From positions 1,674,001 through 1,738,000 of the forward strand of contig NZ_JABURM010000005.1 in NCBI RefSeq assembly GCF_014762685.1: 64,000 nt of DNA, given 5' to 3'. Positions within the stretch are counted from its first letter, which is position 1. Each line of letters begins with the position of its first letter. The position numbers were made by a program, and so were the translations under genes. The DNA is from Gracilimonas sp. Lineage in GTDB: Bacteria > Bacteroidota > Rhodothermia > Balneolales > Balneolaceae. This document shows, one piece after another, positions 56,532-64,000 of the stretch. The notes below the pieces were generated by a model, which did no database searches, was not told the origin of the DNA, and worked only from the letters and a program-made list of their open reading frames with translations.

Positions 56532-58430
56532 TTAATAAGCCTTCCCATTCTTGATTTCATCCACCACACTTGGATCTAACAAAGTAGATGTATCACCAAG
56601 ATTATCCAGATCTTTGGCCGCAATTTTCCTAAGAATTCGACGCATGATTTTTCCGGAGCGGGTTTTCGGCAGCCCTGATACAATCTGAATTTTATCAGGC
56701 TTAGCAATGGGGCTGATAATTTTACTTACCAAATCCAACAACTCTTTCTTAAAAGCTTCCGGATCCTTGACTTGCTCGTCACAAATCATAAAAGCAAACA
56801 CCCCTTGCCCCTTAATGTCGTGAGGAAAACCAACTACCGCTGTCTCAACCACTTTAGGATGTTCGTCCAGGGCATTTTCAATTTCAGCAGTTCCTAATCG
56901 GTGCCCCGAAACATTTAATACATCATCCACACGACCGGTTATCCGGTAGTAACCATCCTCATCACGTCTGCAGCCATCTCCGGTAAAATAATATCCTTCG
57001 TACGTACTTAAATAAGTCTGCTTATATCGTTCATGATCACCATAAACAGTTCGGGCAATACCCGGCCACGGATGTTTGATACACAAATTTCCTTCTACTC
57101 CATTTCCTTCAATTTCCTCACCATTTTCATCCATTAAAGCAGGAAAAACGCCGGGGAGCGGTAATGTAGCAAAACCGGGTTTAGTAGGAGTAATTCCCGC
57201 TAAAGGAGAAATCATAATTCCTCCGGTTTCCGTTTGCCACCAGGTATCCACGATCGGGCATTTATTATTTCCTATGTGATCATGATACCAATGCCAGGCT
57301 TCTTCATTAATAGGTTCACCTACAGTTCCTAATACCTTTAGTGAACTCAAGTCATACTTCTTAACATAATCGATATCATAAGACATCAAGGCTCTAATAG
57401 CCGTTGGAGCCGTGTAAAAGTGCGTAACTCGATATTTTTCTACCACTTCCCATAGCCGGCCGGCATCCGGATATGTCGGAGTCCCTTCAAAAATAATCCC
57501 TGTAGCTCCGTTAAAAAGCGGTCCATAAATAATATAACTGTGGCCTGTAATCCATCCTGCATCTGCTGTACACCAATAAATATCGTCGGCTCCTACCTGA
57601 AATACCTGTCGAAATGAATAACTCGTATACACCATATATCCCCCACAAGTATGAACCACCCCTTTGGGCTTACCGGTTGAACCCGATGTATAAAGAATAA
57701 AAAGCGGATCTTCGGCATCCATTTCAACCGCTTCATGCTCTCTGGAGGCATTTCGGATTAGAATATGCCACCATTCATCCCGCCCTTCTTTCCATTCAAT
57801 TTCACGGTTGGTTCGCTGGCATACGATCACACTTTCTACAGAAGGACAGCTTTCAAGTGCTTCATCTGAAATTTCTTTAAGAGGAACATGCTTATCCCCG
57901 CGCCGAAGACCATCGTTGGTAATCAACATTTTAGCTTCACAGTCATTGATCCTTTCTGACAGCGACTGTGCAGAAAATCCTGCAAATACAATGGAGTGAA
58001 CCGCTCCAATTCTGGCACAAGCAAGTGCCGAAATCACTAATTCCGGTGTCATAGCCATATAAATGACAACACGATCCCCTTTTTTGACACCTTTACTCTC
58101 CAACACATTGGCAAACCGACAAACATCTTCGTGCAACTGTCTATACGTAATTGTTCGGCGAAATGAATCAGGATGATTCGGCTCAAATATAAAAGCTGTT
58201 TTATTCCCAATAGTGTTCAAATGGCGATCCAACGCATTTTCTGTAATATTCAGCTTACCACCTTCAAACCATTTGATATTCGCGTCTTTAAAATTTCCTG
58301 TTTGAGTTTTATCCCAGCGTTTTCGCCAATAAAACGTTCCGGCTTCATGATCCCAAAATTTAAGACGGTCTTTTTCACTTTCTCTGAATGTTTGCTGATA
58401 CTCTTCAAATGATTTTATATTAAGCCACAT
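56532..58430 (-). CDS. acs: Acetyl-CoA synthetase
   Basis: A 632-residue ATP-dependent ligase for acetate activation. Core motif A3 YTSGSTGKPKGVVHT, A5 DTWWQTETGG, A8 TGDGCRRDEDGYYRITGR, and A10 GLPKTRSGKIMRR with the acetylation-sensitive lysine K594. The length is typical of Acs (about 640-650). The ATG at 58430 is supported by family start similarity. The 503-base upstream gap probably carries its regulation. Confidence 0.97.
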   Translation of the reverse strand: MWLNIKSFEEYQQTFRESEKDRLKFWDHEAGTFYWRKRWDKTQTGNFKDANIKWFEGGKLNITENALDRHLNTIGNKTAFIFEPNHPDSFRRTITYRQLHEDVCRFANVLESKGVKKGDRVVIYMAMTPELVISALACARIGAVHSIVFAGFSAQSLSERINDCEAKMLITNDGLRRGDKHVPLKEISDEALESCPSVESVIVCQRTNREIEWKEGRDEWWHILIRNASREHEAVEMDAEDPLFILYTSGSTGKPKGVVHTCGGYMVYTSYSFRQVFQVGADDIYWCTADAGWITGHSYIIYGPLFNGATGIIFEGTPTYPDAGRLWEVVEKYRVTHFYTAPTAIRALMSYDIDYVKKYDLSSLKVLGTVGEPINEEAWHWYHDHIGNNKCPIVDTWWQTETGGIMISPLAGITPTKPGFATLPLPGVFPALMDENGEEIEGNGVEGNLCIKHPWPGIARTVYGDHERYKQTYLSTYEGYYFTGDGCRRDEDGYYRITGRVDDVLNVSGHRLGTAEIENALDEHPKVVETAVVGFPHDIKGQGVFAFMICDEQVKDPEAFKKELLDLVSKIISPIAKPDKIQIVSGLPKTRSGKIMRRILRKIAAKDLDNLGDTSTLLDPSVVDEIKNGKAY

Positions 58431-58933
58431 TTTTAAATCAGTTTGGTTATGAAATTTTGATGATGTTGTAGGTTTTTGAGCGAATAATCAAGTTTATCTC
58501 TCATTTTGAGAAGATTTGACCTTTTTTGAAGTAATTAAGCCAAAATTTTCAAGAATGTCTGCTGGATTATACATCATTTACAAAATATAGAGTTGAAGAA
58601 TTAAGTATCCCGCAAATATTTAGCTAAAGCTAAAAAAATGTTACACACACATTTTACCCTCAAAATTTTCCTTTTATGATGCCTTTTTTTTAGGGTTTTT
58701 CGAAAAAAATTACACGCACAAAATGGCATTTTTTTACCCGAATTGGTGCTCAAAATTTTTAAAATGTGCCAAAAAAATGGATTCTTGTTCCTGAAATTTG
58801 AGTATTTCTTAATATTTAATAATGAATCAGAAGGGATTTTTGAGCGAATATATTCATCAAAAGAGTAACATAGTACCCACCTTATGATGGCCAGATACTG
58901 TTATTACAAGGTGATTTTTCCGGGCAAAACTGT
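58431..58933. other. AT-rich gap upstream of acs
   Basis: About 500 bases without a gene. It is strongly AT-rich, with A6-9/T6-9 runs and repeated TCAAAATTTT strings (near 58,662 and 58,751). The 14-base direct repeat TTTTTGAGCGAATA occurs at 58473-58486 and 58837-58850. Related copies TTACACACACATTTTACCC and TTACACGCACAAAATGG occur near 58,641 and 58,710. It is 5' to acs (minus) and 3' to the ECF sigma gene, so any regulation most likely concerns acs. No clear promoter or terminator was identified. Confidence 0.5.
58473..58850. repeat. Direct repeat pair TTTTTGAGCGAATA
   Basis: Identical 14-base strings at 58473-58486 and 58837-58850 in the acs upstream gap, 364 bases apart. They may be binding sites or edges of an old insertion; the sequence between shows no transposase or protein gene. 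Confidence 0.5.
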
Positions 58934-59506
58934 TTATTGATTGGATTTCCGCTTATAGCAATGATGCAAACGACTCAAAATACGGTGCTTTCGAGTGCGC
59001 ACGTTCGCGTTAGAAAGGTCAAATTCCTCAACAGCATCATCTGTACTGGCTTCCGGCCTATCCATGAAATACTCAATAAACTCCCTGGATTTCTTTCTAA
59101 GCTCATCTAAACATTCTTCCAGTATACGCTGCCTTTCTTTATCCAGCAGGTTCTGGAACTGCTCTTCCGGCTCATATATTTCATTAAAGGACTCTCCGTC
59201 ATAGTCAAACTTGTGCTGACGCTTTATATATCGGAGATATTCATGACGACAAGACTTAATCAGATAACTGAATATATACTTACTTTTCTTGATCTTATTC
59301 TTCCGTATTTGTTCAAATACATCCAAAAAAGCTTGCTGTACACATTCTTTAGCCGCATTTGATTCTGCACTCATCACCACTTGAAGATAGTCCTCAAGTC
59401 TTGGGATCACTTCCGACAATAGTTCGCTTGCCTTCGTGTCATCCCCTTTTTGGAGTGCTTCTACCAATTCCGAATAATCAACTCTGAGTTGTGCCAAACT
59501 AACCAA
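58934..59506 (-). CDS. ECF-type RNA polymerase sigma factor
   Basis: A 190-residue sigma-70-family protein. Region 2 is seen at about residues 15-95 (ESNAAKECVQQAFLDVFEQI, then IFSYLIKSCRHEYLRYIKRQ), and region 4 at 118-185 with the helix-turn-helix AVEEFDLSNANVRTRKHRIL. Its size and two-region layout are those of ECF factors. The start is TTG at 59506. It has no anti-sigma gene adjacent downstream. It is divergent from the lipoprotein/CHAT cluster and may read the paired TGTAAC-N15-TACTCTT motifs upstream of it, which is inference. Confidence 0.9.
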   Translation of the reverse strand: MVSLAQLRVDYSELVEALQKGDDTKASELLSEVIPRLEDYLQVVMSAESNAAKECVQQAFLDVFEQIRKNKIKKSKYIFSYLIKSCRHEYLRYIKRQHKFDYDGESFNEIYEPEEQFQNLLDKERQRILEECLDELRKKSREFIEYFMDRPEASTDDAVEEFDLSNANVRTRKHRILSRLHHCYKRKSNQ

Positions 59507-59689
59507 CCAATAATTAAAAATTTTTGACAGCTTTGATGCTTATCACTGAATTCGAATACATCAAAGAATTTACAGTTCTATTTAAACTATCAAAATATAC
59601 GAGCTCCAATAATAAGTGATTTTTTTTGAATTATTAATTCATTTTAATCTTTTAGTGGCAGCTGTGAATATTAAGATTTAGATTAATTT

Positions 59690-59717
59690 TGTAACAATAT
59701 GTAAGAATTATACTCTT
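59690..59717 (+). promoter_or_regulatory. Candidate ECF-type promoter element, copy 1
   Basis: TGTAAC (59690-59695), 15 bases, then TACTCTT (59711-59717). A second copy with exactly the same spacing is at 59770-59797. AAC-containing -35 boxes are typical of ECF promoters. An overlapping inverted repeat TGTAAGA-N7-TCTTACA spans 59700-59720. The orientation toward the lipoprotein genes is inferred. Confidence 0.4.
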
Positions 59718-59769
59718 ACAATGGAGTAGAAAAATGTCTTTAAAACAATAAACTACTCTAAAATTAAAA

Positions 59770-59797
59770 TGTAACAAATAGCAATAAACATACTCTT
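59770..59797 (+). promoter_or_regulatory. Candidate ECF-type promoter element, copy 2
   Basis: TGTAAC (59770-59775), 15 bases, then TACTCTT (59791-59797), 80 bases after the first copy and 39 bases before the first lipoprotein ATG. Identical box strings and spacing in two places make a chance match less likely, although this AT-rich gap raises the background. Confidence 0.45.
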
Positions 59798-59835
59798 GTA
59801 CTTAACCTAAAGTTTAATCTTTAAATATCAATACC

Positions 59836-60024
59836 ATGAAATCACTAAAATCTCTCTTCGCCCTCGCTGCCATTGTAACTCTTTCGTTCGGATGCGCCTC
59901 GGTCACCGATGCCTCCCTGACCGAAGAACTCAACAAAACCCCGGATACTCAAATCACCTCCAGCGATGACGGTGTATTCTCCGGCGGAAACGATGTAGAG
60001 CCTATCGTGGAGAAACCCTGGTAG
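59836..60024 (+). CDS. Small lipoprotein-like gene, copy 1
   Basis: A 62-residue protein with a signal (MKSLKSLFALAAIVTLSFGC; Cys20 is a likely lipidated residue although the box is relaxed) and a 43-residue mature part that is acidic and ends in VEKPW. The product is identical to that of the next gene. Unrecognised family. The divergent sigma gene is 330 bases away with the ECF-like motifs between. Confidence 0.7.
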   Translation: MKSLKSLFALAAIVTLSFGCASVTDASLTEELNKTPDTQITSSDDGVFSGGNDVEPIVEKPW

Positions 60025-60089
60025 TCACACAATCACTAACCCAGTTCTTTAATTCACAACTCAATAACACACTTAAATTATATAACACC

Positions 60090-60278
60090 ATGAAATCACT
60101 AAAATCTCTCTTCGCCCTCGCTGCCATTGTAACTCTTTCGTTCGGATGCGCCTCGGTCACCGATGCCTCCCTGACCGAAGAACTCAACAAAACCCCGGAT
60201 ACTCAAATCACCTCCAGCGATGACGGTGTATTCTCCGGCGGAAACGATGTAGAGCCTATTGTGGAAAAACCTTGGTAA
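60090..60278 (+). CDS. Small lipoprotein-like gene, copy 2
   Basis: The protein is identical over all 62 residues to copy 1. The DNA is identical except for four synonymous changes (ATC/ATT, GAG/GAA, CCC/CCT, and TAG/TAA) in the last seven codons, while the flanking 5' and 3' DNA differ apart from a few bases before the ATG. The repeat unit is 254 bases start to start. A recent duplication or gene conversion is likely. It precedes the CHAT gene by 51 bases. Confidence 0.7.
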   Translation: MKSLKSLFALAAIVTLSFGCASVTDASLTEELNKTPDTQITSSDDGVFSGGNDVEPIVEKPW

Positions 60279-60329
60279 AAATCCAATTATCTTCATTAAA
60301 TTAAGGTTCAATTAATAAGATGATTAGCT

Positions 60330-63300
60330 TTGAATTTACTTTATCTATTAATAATAGCATTTACGTTTTCGGATACCACCGATGTTCGTATTCAAACCGA
60401 AAACCAAATAGAACACTATGTTAACAATATAAAATCTGATAAAAATCTAAGTTTGAATTCATGGGCTTTTCATGAAGTTGCAACTCTAAACTGTACGACA
60501 TTAGATATTGCAAAAAAACATCTTCAAAATTTGCCGGATCATGCTTCTTACTATGAATACCTTGATTGCAATGATATTCTAAATAAAAAAGCGGGTGATG
60601 AAAGTATCCAATTTTGGGAAGGGGATATTCTAGATCGATATAAAAGAATCATTGAAAGTGAAAGTAAAATAACTGAAGAGATATTGGGTTTTAACGACTA
60701 CCCTCTATTACATTTCACCTTGTTAATGCGTAGTAACGCCAGTGATTATTATTCTTTGGAATATTTGAAGCAGGCTTTGGAAAATTGGCTTGATTACAGC
60801 CAAAGTTTGACTGATAAAAATAACTTGGAGTATGTTCTATTTATCTCCAACATCATACGAGCTGCCTATATACTCGATAAGTATGAGATCATTGAAAAAC
60901 ATTATGAAATATTTGTTAATCAAAACATACTCCCTAATTCAAGCCATAAACTAAGGCTATTAGGAGCCTTTGATTACACCTTTTACGTCTTAGGTAATTA
61001 CGACAGGTCTTTGAAACTCCAAAGGGAAGAATCTTTGCCTTTAGCCCAGTTTATAGGAAAGAAAAGTGATGTTCAAGCCATTAAAAACCGGCAAGGAGCA
61101 TATCTTTTCTCCCTTGGTAAATATGAGGAGTCAAAGATTGTTTATGAAGAGTTATATAATGATTCATTAAGCTTCGAAAATCAGTACTCACTTTTCACAA
61201 ATCTTGGAGTAAATTACTTAAAACTTGGCCAAGCGAATAAATACATTTCCTTTCAGCTTCGGGCCTTAAATCAGGAAACAAAAAACTACAGAAGCTTACT
61301 TCAAATTTATAGAAACCTGTTTGTTTATTATGTTTCTATTAAAGATGTTAATGTTGCATTAAGTTATATAGACAAAGCAAAAGAGGTGGCTCAAAATAAT
61401 TCTGATACGACGGAATTAGCACTAATTGATTCTTATTTAGGTTCTTTCTACTGGTCAACCTATAAAGATCATGAAAAAGCCCTTGATTTTTTAAATTCCG
61501 CCGAAGGAATACTTTCTCCTGAAAGGGACTATGCCAGGTATGCAAATCTATTAATTGAAAGAGGTACCATTTTAATTGAAATTGATTCTCTTGATGCAGC
61601 TCAAAATATATTCAATACAATTAAAAAATTAACCCTCTCCAAATCAGATACACCAAAATATATTGACGCATTGGTAAATCTTTCATCCATTTATCTAAAA
61701 AAAGGTGATTTGAAAAATACCTTTTCGAATTTGGAAGAAATAAAACTCTACTCCCTAGACAACATCGATTTCCCATTGCTCACTAAATACTATACTGTTA
61801 AAGCTGAATACAATTATAAAACAGGCAATAGAAGAGCTGCCATAGCTGAATTAAAACCGGTTGTGGATCAAGTCATAGATCGAGCTAAAAATAATACCGA
61901 CTCTCAAGAAGGGTATTGGTCGGTAGAGGATGAGTACCTGGAGGCTTTTGCATTAATGGTGGAGTTATTTATAGAAACTGAGGCCCCTGAGGAAGCTCTT
62001 TTGCTCCTGGATCAGCTAAAAACCATTAATGACGCTTCTTTATATAACAGTCCGTTGATCAAGGCCGCCAAGTTATCAGAAGAAGACTTAGTCGAAGAAA
62101 AGCGCCTAAATAGAAGGTTGCAGTCACTTCGGAAAAAATATCTGAATGCCACTCAGGAAGAGCGTTTTGCAATAAAAATAGAAATCGATCGTACTTCCGC
62201 TATGCGGGAACAAATTTTGGCCGAAGTAAATCTTAATAAAGAAAGGGATCTGCCTTCGGTTTGGGCCGTCCAAAGATCCATACAGTCAAATGAATTGGTC
62301 TTACATTTTACGGAAGTTGGGACTCACTTATATGTCACACACTTAACCAGGGATGACACTAAAATTAATGTCTATGATTTCCCACAGGAAACACAAGAAA
62401 AATTTAGCAGTATTGCAGATGATCTAGCCTCAGGAAATACAAATTTGAATCATTTGCATGAACTATATCGGTTCCTTGATTTAAGTCAAATTCCGGATGA
62501 CATAAACATGATTTCGGTTATACCGGACAATTATTTGTACCGAATTCCTTTAGAAATATTACCTACCGAATCTCCGGATTCTCCTATCAGTTTTGGCAGC
62601 ACACATTATTTAATTGAGGATTATTCTTTTCGGTATTTCACATCACTAAAAGAATTTGACGGTAATCAACGTACTTTTAATGCTTCAACTGAAAACGATT
62701 TCAGTGGTTTTGGAATTTCTGACTTCAAAAACTTTAAAAACACAAATCTCCCGTCGCTTCCCTATGCTACTGTTGAAACCAGGAATATCAACTCAGTGCT
62801 TACTTCATTTCAACAAAAAGAAATTTATAATGAAGGTAATGCAACTAAAGATGCTTTTAAGCGACAAGTTGGTTCTTCACGGCTAGTGCATGTAGCTACG
62901 CACAGCGAGGTTTCAGAGCAAAATCCACTCTTTTCTACAATTTATCTGAAAAACTCCAACCCGGGCGATACCCTTGAGTCTGAACAAGCACTTTATGCAT
63001 ATGAATTGTTTGATACGCCACTCAACAGTGAGTTCATTATGCTGAATTCATGCAGTTCAGGATCCGGAAATTATATTCAGGGCAGTGGCGTAATGGGTAT
63101 CAGTCGTGCTTTAAGATATGCAGGAGCCAAAAGCCTTGCACTGAATTTATGGTCCGTCAATGATAAAGTAGCTTCTGAATTTGCTACAGATTTTTACGGT
63201 TATTTAAATGAGGGGGTCACTAAGAGTGAAGCCATCAGAAAAGCGAAGCTAAATCAACTTAAAAGGTCTAATGCCAACCCTCATTTTTGGGGAGCTTATA

Positions 63301-63422
63301 TGATGATTGGCAATCCTTCTCCTATCACACGGTCATCTGAAAATGCGTTTCTGCTATTTTCTTTATTGGCCGCATCAATATTATTTAGCGGATATACCAC
63401 CTATCAAAAAGCTGCTGCATAG
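60330..63422 (+). CDS. TPR-CHAT (caspase-like) exported membrane-anchored protein
   Basis: A 1030-residue protein. The start is TTG at 60330 (TGA lies 9 bases upstream in frame) and gives a short hydrophobic signal, LLYLLIIAFTF. Residues about 180-520 are helix pairs of TPR type (GKYEESKIVYEELYND, AALSYIDKAKEVAQNN-like, ALDFLNSAEGIL). The C-terminal CHAT domain (about 660-1000) has the His-Cys dyad: H858 in VHVATHSEVSEQNP and C908 in LNSCSSGSG, followed by VMGISRALRYAGAKSLALNL. A final hydrophobic helix, AFLLFSLLAASILFSGY (about 1007-1024), would anchor it. CHAT proteins are caspase-related cysteine proteases. A signal plus C-terminal anchor predicts the protease faces the periplasm, which is inferred. 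Confidence 0.88.
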   Translation: MNLLYLLIIAFTFSDTTDVRIQTENQIEHYVNNIKSDKNLSLNSWAFHEVATLNCTTLDIAKKHLQNLPDHASYYEYLDCNDILNKKAGDESIQFWEGDILDRYKRIIESESKITEEILGFNDYPLLHFTLLMRSNASDYYSLEYLKQALENWLDYSQSLTDKNNLEYVLFISNIIRAAYILDKYEIIEKHYEIFVNQNILPNSSHKLRLLGAFDYTFYVLGNYDRSLKLQREESLPLAQFIGKKSDVQAIKNRQGAYLFSLGKYEESKIVYEELYNDSLSFENQYSLFTNLGVNYLKLGQANKYISFQLRALNQETKNYRSLLQIYRNLFVYYVSIKDVNVALSYIDKAKEVAQNNSDTTELALIDSYLGSFYWSTYKDHEKALDFLNSAEGILSPERDYARYANLLIERGTILIEIDSLDAAQNIFNTIKKLTLSKSDTPKYIDALVNLSSIYLKKGDLKNTFSNLEEIKLYSLDNIDFPLLTKYYTVKAEYNYKTGNRRAAIAELKPVVDQVIDRAKNNTDSQEGYWSVEDEYLEAFALMVELFIETEAPEEALLLLDQLKTINDASLYNSPLIKAAKLSEEDLVEEKRLNRRLQSLRKKYLNATQEERFAIKIEIDRTSAMREQILAEVNLNKERDLPSVWAVQRSIQSNELVLHFTEVGTHLYVTHLTRDDTKINVYDFPQETQEKFSSIADDLASGNTNLNHLHELYRFLDLSQIPDDINMISVIPDNYLYRIPLEILPTESPDSPISFGSTHYLIEDYSFRYFTSLKEFDGNQRTFNASTENDFSGFGISDFKNFKNTNLPSLPYATVETRNINSVLTSFQQKEIYNEGNATKDAFKRQVGSSRLVHVATHSEVSEQNPLFSTIYLKNSNPGDTLESEQALYAYELFDTPLNSEFIMLNSCSSGSGNYIQGSGVMGISRALRYAGAKSLALNLWSVNDKVASEFATDFYGYLNEGVTKSEAIRKAKLNQLKRSNANPHFWGAYMMIGNPSPITRSSENAFLLFSLLAASILFSGYTTYQKAAA

Positions 63423-63440
63423 GCCGCAGGGAGCTAAATA

Positions 63441-64000
63441 TTACCGGCTAACCACACTGGCAAGTGCATCAACATAGGTCTTAGCTACCCGACTGTAAGC
63501 ACCGTTCAACTCATAAGCTTTTTGGAAAGCTTCCTCTGCTTCATCAAGACGGTCTAATTGGAAATAGGTATTACCTAAGAACCAATAGCCCTTCTCAAGA
63601 GTAAGAATCTCAATATCATTTTGAGCAATTACCATTTCGAAGCTCTCAATGGAAGAAGAATAATTTCCATTATTATATTGAATTGAACCCAGGCTTAATG
63701 CAATTTCTGCTGTTAGTTGTGGATCATCAGTATTTTCAAGTTCTGTCTCTAAAAGTGAAATTGCTTCTTCAACTTCACCGTCGGTTGCCAATCTAATAGC
63801 TTGCCGAATCACATCACTTGTTACTGTTTCTGAAACACCCCTTGCATCCCTCATGATTTCAAGTCCAATTTGATCAACCGGACTTACGGAAAGGTCGCCT
63901 GAAGTACTTATGTTCATTACGCCAATTACGCCGGCAATCAAGATAACTGCTGCCGCTGCGGCATACCGAACAACTTTTTGGAAGGAATAAATTTTAGCAG
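63441..64000 (-). CDS. Membrane protein with TPR domain (partial; N-terminus beyond the right edge)
   Basis: The frame is open to the window edge: before the internal Met-like TTG at 63941 it continues through AKIYSFQKVVRYAAAAAVIL, a membrane helix (about 63,900-63,970). After the helix comes a probable extracytoplasmic part with TPR-type helices: DGEVEEAISLLETELENTDD, GSIQYNNGNYSSSIESFEM, YFQLDRLDEAEEAFQKAYEL. The unseen N-terminal part would be cytosolic. It converges on the CHAT gene (18 bases apart). It could be a membrane regulator such as an anti-sigma-type protein, but no anti-sigma domain is visible in this window. Confidence 0.75.
   Translation of the reverse strand, partial: AKIYSFQKVVRYAAAAAVILIAGVIGVMNISTSGDLSVSPVDQIGLEIMRDARGVSETVTSDVIRQAIRLATDGEVEEAISLLETELENTDDPQLTAEIALSLGSIQYNNGNYSSSIESFEMVIAQNDIEILTLEKGYWFLGNTYFQLDRLDEAEEAFQKAYELNGAYSRVAKTYVDALASVVSR

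Noticed and set aside
59836-60278. Assembly duplication of the lipoprotein gene
   Set aside because: The copies differ by four bases and have unrelated flanks, so they are not a simple repeated contig error.
60330-63422. Link of the TPR-CHAT protein to a type III-E CRISPR system
   Set aside because: No cas genes or CRISPR array in the window, and the protein carries a signal and membrane helix.

Overview
This window looks like chromosomal DNA from a Bacteroidota/Balneolota-type bacterium, perhaps a marine Balneolaceae relative. The clues are a moderately AT-rich composition with very AT-rich gaps, few Shine-Dalgarno sites, a DUF4296 lipoprotein, a short LeuA, a three-gene B-type succinate dehydrogenase, a YicC-gmk-rpoZ-coaBC cluster and a RodZ-like protein. 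The genus cannot be fixed from sequence alone. No rRNA, tRNA, CRISPR array, prophage or insertion sequence was seen. Most of the window is a core genome with an accessory-looking right end.

Layout. Bases 1-8,600 hold a partial TetR regulator (left edge), trmB, pdxH, a thioredoxin-fold protein, a small hypothetical gene, and a minus-strand operon of a 1013-residue P-loop ATPase, an MscS channel and an M49-like metallopeptidase lipoprotein. Bases 8,700-17,400 hold an amidase, uridine kinase, an S9 peptidase, coaX, an SDR, a DUF4296 lipoprotein and recQ. Bases 17,500-29,500 hold a frameshifted lipoprotein gene and two branched-chain amino-acid operons: leuACDB (minus) and ilvDBNC (plus), separated by a conserved 513-residue helical protein. 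The ilv operon is preceded by a leader region that reads as a complete translation-coupled attenuator, with an Ile-rich leader peptide, a protector hairpin, an antiterminator and a terminator. Bases 29,500-43,900 hold two enzymes, sdhCAB, yigZ, a cobalamin adenosyltransferase, glmM, ftsH, msrB and yicC-gmk-rpoZ-coaBC. Bases 44,000-58,400 hold an acyltransferase-like protein, a lipase, ubiE-fabZ-panB-surE, a phosphatase, comF, rodZ, ligA, ald and acs.

The right end (58,900-64,000) is the most unusual part. It carries a divergent ECF sigma factor, two tandem almost identical 62-residue lipoprotein-like genes, a 1030-residue TPR-CHAT (caspase-like) protein with an N-terminal signal and a C-terminal membrane anchor, and a convergent partial membrane-TPR gene cut by the window edge. 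Two copies of TGTAAC-N15-TACTCTT lie upstream of the lipoprotein genes and resemble ECF-type promoters. Together these suggest an envelope signalling or proteolysis module, which is an inference.

Several intergenic gaps contain hairpins built from degenerate heptamers (yicC-gmk, coaBC-GNAT, ald-downstream gene), and one contains an approximately 11-base degenerate tandem repeat. They look like a genome-wide class of noncoding repeat.
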